DNA of 33,958 bases from a virus. The stretch's first letter is position 1. Every line of letters starts with the position of its first letter. Under the pieces are notes generated by a model. That model was not told the DNA's origin. It made no database searches and saw only the letters and a program-made list of their open reading frames with translations. A program made the position numbers and the translations under genes. Below, piece after piece: positions 1 to 7,500 of this stretch. The stretch is taken from IMG/VR virus record IMGVR_UViG_3300030103_003310, positions 1-33,958 of that record; one strand, written 5' to 3'.

Positions 1-395
1 CAGTGCTTTCCAAGATATCTTAAAAAATAACGCTGCGTAGTATAGTCATTGCCTTGCTGTCTGCCTCTATCATATTGCGCTAAGTATTCAAATCCTTCAA
101 CTGCGCCAACCGTAGCAAACAAAGATGTCGTTGATTGGTTATGACCGTCATAAAATGGGTTTTGGCGGTTTTCGTAATCATATCTAGCAACGCGACGAAT
201 ACCAAAAGTATAACGATAATCAAAAGGGTTTTCAATTGTAATGTCTTGCAGGTCGCCGCCTTGTGTTACATAATATTGTGTCTGCGCCTCCATTGGCGAA
301 CCACCATAAGCGCTAGTATATATTGTACTATATTTTAATAACCCTTGCCCAAATGCTGAGGTGGATATAAAAAATGTTATAAGTAAATGTTTCAT
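1..395 (-). CDS. Exported beta-rich protein, N-terminal part
   Basis: This is the first 131 codons of a gene that runs off the left edge. The N-terminus is a signal peptide: a Lys-His start, a hydrophobic core of about 10 residues and a likely cleavage after Ala-Phe-Gly before Gln-Gly, a pattern common in Flavobacteriia. The mature part is rich in Tyr, Phe, Gln and Arg with alternating hydrophobic residues (for example ITIENPFDYRYTFGIRRVAR), as expected of beta strands. The ATG lies two bases after the stop of the upstream thioredoxin-like gene, so the two are probably co-translated. An outer-membrane or envelope protein made late in infection is a reasonable guess, but no family is recognised. 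The predicted export is what can be supported; the role cannot be seen. Confidence 0.7.
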   Translation of the reverse strand, partial: MKHLLITFFISTSAFGQGLLKYSTIYTSAYGGSPMEAQTQYYVTQGGDLQDITIENPFDYRYTFGIRRVARYDYENRQNPFYDGHNQSTTSLFATVGAVEGFEYLAQYDRGRQQGNDYTTQRYFLRYLGKH

Positions 396-397
396 TC

Positions 398-748
398 TTA
401 AAACTTGTTAGCGCCTGTTAACTGATCAATTTCTTTTTGAATTTCTCTATAATCTACATTTTGAAGAGAAAGGCTAAGGCCTGCTTCCCATCTTTTAATT
501 TCTTTACCGTTCTTGTAAAGCACTAAAGTAGGCACAGATCGTATTGCTTCCGATGCTTGTAATTCAGCGTTGCCGTCTATAGATGCCTCGTATATTTTAG
601 CATCTTTAATTTTAACAATGTCCGTATAATTATTAGACGCATTGAACTCGGCGTTATAATGTACCAAAACAATACCTCTTTTGTTTATTGGTTTCGACGC
701 AAAAGAAAGTAAAGAAGCGGTAATTAATAGCAATAACAGTTTTTTCAT
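398..748 (-). CDS. Secreted thioredoxin-fold protein lacking the CxxC motif
   Basis: The 116-residue product starts with a clear signal peptide (Met-Lys-Lys, then a Leu-rich core, residues 1-18). The rest follows the thioredoxin order: a strand (GIVLVHYNAEF), a helix, a second strand (AKIYEASIDGN) and the hallmark SVPTLVLYKNGKEIKRWEAG, whose proline corresponds to the conserved cis-Pro. Where thioredoxins carry WCxxC after the first strand, this protein reads NAEFNASNNY, and the chain has no cysteine at all. It therefore cannot be a disulfide oxidoreductase. It could be a non-catalytic partner or chaperone-like protein in the periplasm. It starts two bases beyond the stop of the membrane protein gene and is followed closely by another exported protein. 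The fold call is fairly secure; the function is unknown. Confidence 0.72.
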   Translation of the reverse strand: MKKLLLLLITASLLSFASKPINKRGIVLVHYNAEFNASNNYTDIVKIKDAKIYEASIDGNAELQASEAIRSVPTLVLYKNGKEIKRWEAGLSLSLQNVDYREIQKEIDQLTGANKF

Positions 749-749
749 A

Positions 750-1028
750 TCACTTCATTTCAAATAATCTTTCTTCTATCTTATCTAGCTGTTCTTTAAT
801 ATCATTAACATCATTTTGAGTGTTCATGATTGTTTCTCTAACCAGCTGATCTTTTAAGTCGTATTCCATTCTACCAACCTCAGCGGGCGGCAATAACTTA
901 GCTTCTTCTATGCCTGCTTGCAAATCAAAGTAGCCAATTGTAACTACCCCAACTGCCGCCACAATTGCGCCTATTGATTTAAGCGATAAACCTACTATAG
1001 TGTTTTCTGATACCTCTTTGATATTCAT
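750..1028 (-). CDS. Small one-TM coiled-coil protein, holin candidate
   Basis: The 92-residue product has one hydrophobic segment at about residues 11-34 (GLSLKSIGAIVAAVGVVTIG). This is followed by a charged heptad-like helix at the C-terminus (about residues 55-92, ending DIKEQLDKIEERLFEMK). There is no signal peptidase site, so it is probably anchored in the inner membrane with the coiled coil on one side. It lies immediately downstream of the DUF5675-like putative lysis enzyme, and small TM proteins in this position are often holins or spanin-like factors. The role is inferred from position and topology only, since holins share little sequence. The start follows an A-rich leader containing a run of nine A residues. 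Confidence 0.55.
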   Translation of the reverse strand: MNIKEVSENTIVGLSLKSIGAIVAAVGVVTIGYFDLQAGIEEAKLLPPAEVGRMEYDLKDQLVRETIMNTQNDVNDIKEQLDKIEERLFEMK

Positions 1029-1114
1029 TTTTTGGAAAATCTTTTTTTTTATTGATTTTGGTTTATGCGGTATTTTTAAATAATTACGCGTTAACTGTTG
1101 TGTTTTAAGTGTAA

Positions 1115-1585
1115 TTACGCAATGTCAAAGTCTATATAAGTTATTGTTACTTCTTCGCCGGACTCTAAAACTTCCGCGATTGGCGGATATACTCTTTTGT
1201 AAGCATTTACAGAAGATCCAACAAACCCATCGCTACTGCCAAAATTTGCCTTTTGCGTATCACCTAAAAGTAAGCAACCCGCTGTATGTTCATCTGTATT
1301 ACCTGTGTGAATAAGAATGTATTCAAAATTAGGAACATTCCTTACCCAAAGCATGCCTTTATGCATTTCCCCGTACTTACTTATATATCTTCCATGAAAT
1401 CCTCCAACCTTCCGGAGAGTAACGTTATATGTTCCAGCAGGCACTCTTGTTTCACCGTACTTTTTAACGTCTCTGTGTTCGTCTTCGAGTGTATAGCATA
1501 AAAATCTTCGGCCATGTGTAACGTCAAATAATATTCCATTTGTAGAATCTTTTTGGCTGCTAAAACGCAATACTTCTAATTTCAT
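1115..1585 (-). CDS. DUF5675-like protein, putative peptidoglycan-active lysis protein
   Basis: The 156-residue protein resembles the DUF5675 family found in many phages. Visible marks are a TRVPAGTYNVTLRKVGGF segment (residues 46-63), then HKGMLWVRNVPNFEYILIHTGNTDEHTAGCLLLG-type features (residues 75-108) with a His-Thr-Gly-Asn and a downstream Ala-Gly-Cys. The spacing of His and Cys recalls YkuD-type L,D-transpeptidases, where such residues form the active site. A cell-wall role is therefore plausible, and the one-TM protein that follows would fit a lysis pair. The ATG overlaps the stop of the 2741-residue gene as TAATG, suggesting coupled translation. No catalytic activity has been shown in this entry; the family call is fairly confident and the enzymatic role is inference. 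Confidence 0.65.
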   Translation of the reverse strand: MKLEVLRFSSQKDSTNGILFDVTHGRRFLCYTLEDEHRDVKKYGETRVPAGTYNVTLRKVGGFHGRYISKYGEMHKGMLWVRNVPNFEYILIHTGNTDEHTAGCLLLGDTQKANFGSSDGFVGSSVNAYKRVYPPIAEVLESGEEVTITYIDFDIA

Positions 1586-4500
1586 TATTTATTCTTTTTC
1601 TTTCTTAATTGTATGATTTTATCAACCCTCATTTTTTCAGAAGTAAGCCCTTTTATATCGCCCGAGAATAATCCAAGTGAAACTAAAACTTGCTCTTGTT
1701 GTGTTTTAGTTAAATCATATATAGATTCCTCATCTATTATAGAATTGTCATCTATAATTTTTAACCTATTGGCTTCTTTTTCTTTCTTTTTAGCTGCTTT
1801 TTTAGCTTCTCTTTCTGCTTTTTCTGCGGCTTTTTGCTCTGGAGTTTTAGCAGCTTTTGCAGCTTTTTTCTCTTCAGCTTTTTGTTTTCTTTTTTCTGCT
1901 GCTTTTTTCTTACTTTCCTCCTTGCGCTTAACTTTTGCTTCCTCTTTTATAGATTCTCCTAATTCATCTTTTGCCCCAACATCCCATGTTTTCCAGCCTA
2001 ATGCTAAAGCAATTCGCTGGTAAGCTGTATTGCGGGCATCAAATGCTTCGGAAATAGAGGCTAATTCATCTACAACACGATCTAGCGGCAAATTAAATGC
2101 AGCAGAAGTAACTTTACCTAATATTGACCAGTTTGGCCCTAAGTCTAGTCTACCTTCACCGGTAACAGCCCACCCTCTGGCTTCTATTTCGTCTTTTTCA
2201 AACTTACGCGTTTTAATAGCTGAGTTTATTTTACGCGCTTTCGAACCAATAGGAGGAGATATATCAAATAAAGCTAATATAGTATAAGCATCGTCGCCTA
2301 AGAAACCTTTAGCGTCTTGTTTAATATATTCTCTTATTACGTTTTTAGTTGTAGCAAATACAGCGCCGTATAGACCAGAGCCTCTCAGTATAGTATCTAC
2401 CATGCTATTTACCACGCGAGTTACCCTTGCTTCGTCTTGTTTGTTTCTTTTTTCTGCTTCCTTTTGAGTTATATCTTCGTTTTCATCGTCGTCAAACCCT
2501 GGTATAAGCGAAAATAGTGCACTTTGCAATGAAGAGAATATCAAGTTTTGTATTGCGCCGTAATAAGCTATCTTGCTTACGTTTTCTTTCCAATCCCCTC
2601 TTTTATTTTTAAGGTCTAATGCAGCTTTTTTCATTAAACGAGCGTACTGCATAGGTGTGTTTTGGAAAGCGAACACTATACGTCCTAAAACACTTCTTTG
2701 TATCTGCGAAACCAATGCCGGATCAGAAGACTGCTGTGCTTCGTCAGACTTTTTAGAAAAATCAACAAACGCTTGTTCTTCCGCTTCTTTTTGGCTTTTC
2801 CCTTCTTTTAAATAACTGTTTACTCTATTTCTATAAAACGTAGCGCCGCCTGTTGCAATTGCAAAACTATCAGCTAACTGCGTAGGTTTAAAACCAATTT
2901 TTAATAGATAAGCAATTATTGCTTGAGGGCTATTTTTACTTTGGTTTGCCGCGCTAGCAATTTCGTTAGAGCTTACATCTTGTCTTAACCCTCCTCTACG
3001 CTCTTTAAGCTTAGCCGAGTTAAATATCATTGTCCAGTCTGACCAGTATTGCTTTTGATTAGCAAACGCGGCCGCAGCCTTAACTGGATTATTATCAGAC
3101 CAGTTAATAAAGTTAGTAGTCGAAAGCATCTGTAGCAACGCTGAACGACGGTTGAAGAACATGATAGCACCTGTAGATCCATTAATCCAATTCAACCATC
3201 TCCCTACGGTTTTATTTTGTCCTTGTTGACGGTTAGTACCGCTTTTCATTGAATATAAAGAATCTTCAATAGCCTCTCTATGCGATTTGCCGAATAGAGC
3301 TTCTATCTTATTTAAATTTTCTTTACTAAATATTATATCAGCGTTTTCTATAAATTCACTTAAGTATTCTTTACGTCCTACTTTTTCAGTTAATACGCTT
3401 AAATCAGATAGAACCGTACCACCTAGCCAATATTCTCCCGGCTGAATCCACTCTTTTCTTCGCCCTACTACCAACATAGCGTCGGCAAATTGCGTTAACT
3501 GCGGATTTTCTTGAACAGCATCTTGAAGAATTTTTAAATCTTTTTTAGAAACCCCTGGAATGTCAAATCCTGATTTTTGCCATAGATAAACACGAACGGC
3601 ATGGTCATAAGTAAACCCTGTATCGCCGATTTCTTTATTCAAAAGCTTGTATTGGGGGTAATAACTTTTTACAGCCGCTTTAAAATCACTTTTAATTTGC
3701 TGTCTAACCCCATCAATAGCTGCAATGCCTTTAGCATAAGGAGTCATAAGCTTTCCTTCCAGCCAAGCCATGTCTGCCTCACCCTGTTTCCCTCTTCCTG
3801 CAAAAGCATAATTTACAAGACCTCTAAAGTCGTCAACCGCCGGAGCTACAAAGAATTTAAATTTACCTTTACGCTGACCACGCATTTCTGCCTGAACATC
3901 GGAAAAACTTTTAAAAGACTCAACGCCTGTTTTGCGCTCTAATATTTCATTAAACTCTTCGCTTATTTGCGATCTAACAGCTTTAGAAGATTTAGTAACA
4001 GGCTTTGATTCTATTTCTTTTACTCTTTCAGCCGCTTCTTGATACGCTTTATTGTTTATTCTAAATTCTTCTAGTTTTTTATACGCGTCAGCCCACTCTT
4101 GTCCTTCAACACTACCGTCTTTAAAAGATTCAACAGCAAACTGTACTTTACCCTTCGTTAATACATTATAGTATCGGCCCCACGGAGATTTTTTGCCAGG
4201 AATATATCCATGCATCTGCACGCTGCCAAGACCAACATCACCAATAACCTTATCCATTGATTTAGGTATAATAGCAACAGCATAGTCTTTCTTTAATGCC
4301 GCCATGTCTAAAGAGTTGTCTCCTTGAACATAATGCTTATACATTAGACTCAGCACAACCCGCGCAGGAACTAAATGCTCGTATCTATAATCGCTAGCTT
4401 TTTTACTGTTAAAGTTTTTAGCGATGTGAGTAACAGGAGCTGCTAATCTTAAAACTGTATTTGTGCCAGAGTTCATAGCGGCCATAATCATAGCCTGCAT

Positions 4501-7500
4501 TTCTGGGCTTTTACCTTTTAAATCTTTAACTATTTCAGTAGTTAAGTTCCAAGCCTCGTTTGCTGCTTTTGCGTCTTGATCTTGTAGCTCTTTAGATGCT
4601 TTAAATTTATTATTTAAATATTTAGCTTGAACTGAAGCACTTGTTGCTATAGTTTCCGCGCTATTCCATTGTTCTTGAGTATACAATTTTCCTTCTCCAA
4701 CAAGCGCGCTTACAACATCAGCGGTATTGTAAAATAAATCGGCTCTGCTAGTGCCGCTAATTTCTCCGCTAGGTTTATACGGCCCTGTTTTTCCAGAATT
4801 AGCAAAAGTACTATTTATAAATGTTTTAGCGGTACCAACAGGTACTTTAGCTTTAGTAATAATATCTATTATTATATTTTTAGCCTCTAGTATATTATTT
4901 TTATTTCTAAATAATTCCGCTACAGAAGTAGCCGCTTTCGTAAGAGCGTGCACTTTTTCCCCAAAGTCTGCCTGGTTACTCATACCCTGCAGTATCTCCA
5001 TAAAGTCGCCGGTAACCGCCGCCACAGCTTCTACTTGTACGGCATTAACATTTTCAAATATTTTAGCTAGCTCTTTAGAAATCTGAGTGTATTGGCCACG
5101 CGTAAACAATTTATCTCCGTAAACAGCTTCTAGTTCTGTTCTTAAGTTTTTTGCAGTAATTCCTTCGCTAATACCTGCTAATCTATTACTTAGCTCTTCT
5201 TTTCCAGCTTCCCATGCCAACAGCTTTTCTTGGTCTATAACATTATCTTTAGTAAACGCTTTTCTTACCGCTGCTGATCTTTTAACATTACCTCTTTCAA
5301 TATCTCTGGCTACTTCTGTTACAAAATTTTCAGTAAGTACAACACCTTTTAATTCTTGATTTTGTTTAAAAGCCTGAGATATTTCGCTATTAGGATCTTG
5401 TAATGTCTCGTTAACTATTTCAAAAGAAATTTCTTCCGCCATAGCCTTAGCTAAAGACTCTTTTCTACCTCTAATTAATTTACCATCTGCCGTAAAAAAA
5501 TTTGACAAGAAATCAGCGTCAGGTAATCTGGTGCCAGCGTTGGGCAATCTCCTAACTATTTCCGCGCCCGATGTTCTACCAGCTTGGTCTGTTGTTACTT
5601 TTTCACGGTCAATTTTTTTGCCTTTCCAATTACTTGTAAATACGCCGTCAACTTGTTTTTGTATTGCGTTAGGTATAGCTGTCATCAAATATGTTGTGGT
5701 CATATTTTCTAAAATAGCAGCTTTATGTTTCAAAAGATATTTGCGCAATTGGCCGTCTTTAAGACCTCCCATTTCTTTTTTAAACTCAATGTCCGCTTGC
5801 TTACCCATCGTCTTCTTAATTTCAGCGATATAAGGTTTTACGGTAACATTTTTAGAAACAGCCTGGTCCATACGGGTTTTCATTACACGTACAGTTGACT
5901 TTACTTTATTTTTAACAGCTTCGACTCTATCTTTACTAAGTACATTTCTTTTTTGCAAAGACTTATACGTAGGCGCTTCTTTGACTGGAGCTGTTGTTTC
6001 CGCCTCTGTAGCAATTTGTTTAGCTTCTTTGCCGGTAATGTCTTCTACTGCAACTCCTCCAAAGTCTTCAACCCATATTGGATTTGCCTTAAATGCATCT
6101 TTTATACGGAAACTAATTCTACCATTTAAATACCCGTATAACGTGCCTCTGCCGTCGAACTTGCTTACATCTCTTTGAGTATATAGTCGCCCTACAACAT
6201 CAGCAACAGCTTCTTGCATGTCATTAATCTGAAGCCCTTTGTTGGTAAATTTAGAAAGCTGTGCCTGCGTCATGCCTTGCACTGTTTCGTATATTTCTAA
6301 ATCATTACCCTCGAGTCCTTCTTCTTGTACCTTGGCTAACGTAGCACGCGCTCTATCCGCGGCTTTTGACGCCTTGCTTTTCTTAGAAACCTTTGTTTCT
6401 TCCGCGGTAGCTTCGTTTTCTTGTATAAATTTAGTAACCGCAGCTTCAGCCTTTTCGTTGCTGCTGTTTTTAGAATATTGCGTAATAAACTCGAATGTTT
6501 CCTTGCCGCTATCTAAATTTAACTTTTTAGTTTTCCCAGGTATTGGAATACTATTAAAGAAATTTGTTATTTTTGCAACAACCCCTAAGTCAACGCTATT
6601 GCCTTCGTTAATATAATCTGAAAGCGCAGTTATTGCTTCTTCATAATATGCAGCATCTTTTACATCACCCTCTGTATAAAATACGTCAAGCTTATTCTTA
6701 ATATAAGCATAAGTTTCAGAAGAATTTTTTTCTAAATACTGCAGCAATTGTTCGCCGGCTTTATTCGCTTTGCCGTCTCCAATGCTCTGCTTTGTAATAG
6801 CATGAAACATCTCGTGCGTATAAACACCTGTTTGCGAGTTCTCAGCGGCTAGTTCTTTGTTTATATATATTATGTTTTCATCAGGATTAAATTCTCCTGT
6901 TGTATTAGCATCTCTAAATTTATCTTTATATTCTTTGTTAGTTAATTCAACAAATTCGGGTGCATTCTCCCCAAACGCAGATTTTAAAGCCACCGCTTTA
7001 GCCTTATTCTGTTCTAGCTTTTTATTATTATTTTCTAAATAAAAATTATTTTTTGCAGCAGACTCGTTGTTATTAGCTTCTTTTAATCTTCTAGCGCGCT
7101 CTTTGCCACTTAGTTTATCAAATGCCTGGTTAGAAGTGTTTTCTTTAAGCTGAACTTCATTTGCAAATACTATATTAGAGGCTTCTTTAAAAGCAAGCTC
7201 ACCCTGCACCTCGCTAACCTCCGCATCAGTAGCAACCTTAGAAAGCAGTTCGTTTCTTTGATTATTAAGTTTATCAAACTTACCCTGCAATTGATCCTTA
7301 GCCGCAGATATTTGGGATTGGCTAGCGGTGCCCTTAGCGATAGTTATCAACTGCTGATTAACCTGGCGCATTTTTAAATTAATTTCACCAAGCTCAAACC
7401 TTTGATCAGCCGTCATTCTATTGGTTAATCTTTCTATAGCAGCGTCATGTATTAGCTCACCTTCTTGCTGTATTTCTTTAATTAGATCAACAGTAGATGG

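Noticed and set aside
1029-1114. Promoter of the Bacteroidota TTTG/TAnnTTTG type before the one-TM gene
   Set aside because: No TAnnTTTG occurs on the minus strand in this gap or in the other gaps read; the nearly repeated TAATTACGC is too short to be meaningful.
1770-1950. DNA tandem repeat in the giant gene
   Set aside because: The Lys/Ala-rich coding of a coiled coil gives repetitive codons but no exact tandem unit was seen.
5570-5650. Asp-Gln-Ala-Gly-Arg in the giant protein as a T7/N4-type RNA polymerase DxxGR motif
   Set aside because: The four-residue match has no accompanying catalytic Asp motif A, Rx3Kx6-7YG helix or HDS motif in the rest of the 2741 residues, so an RNA polymerase cannot be supported.
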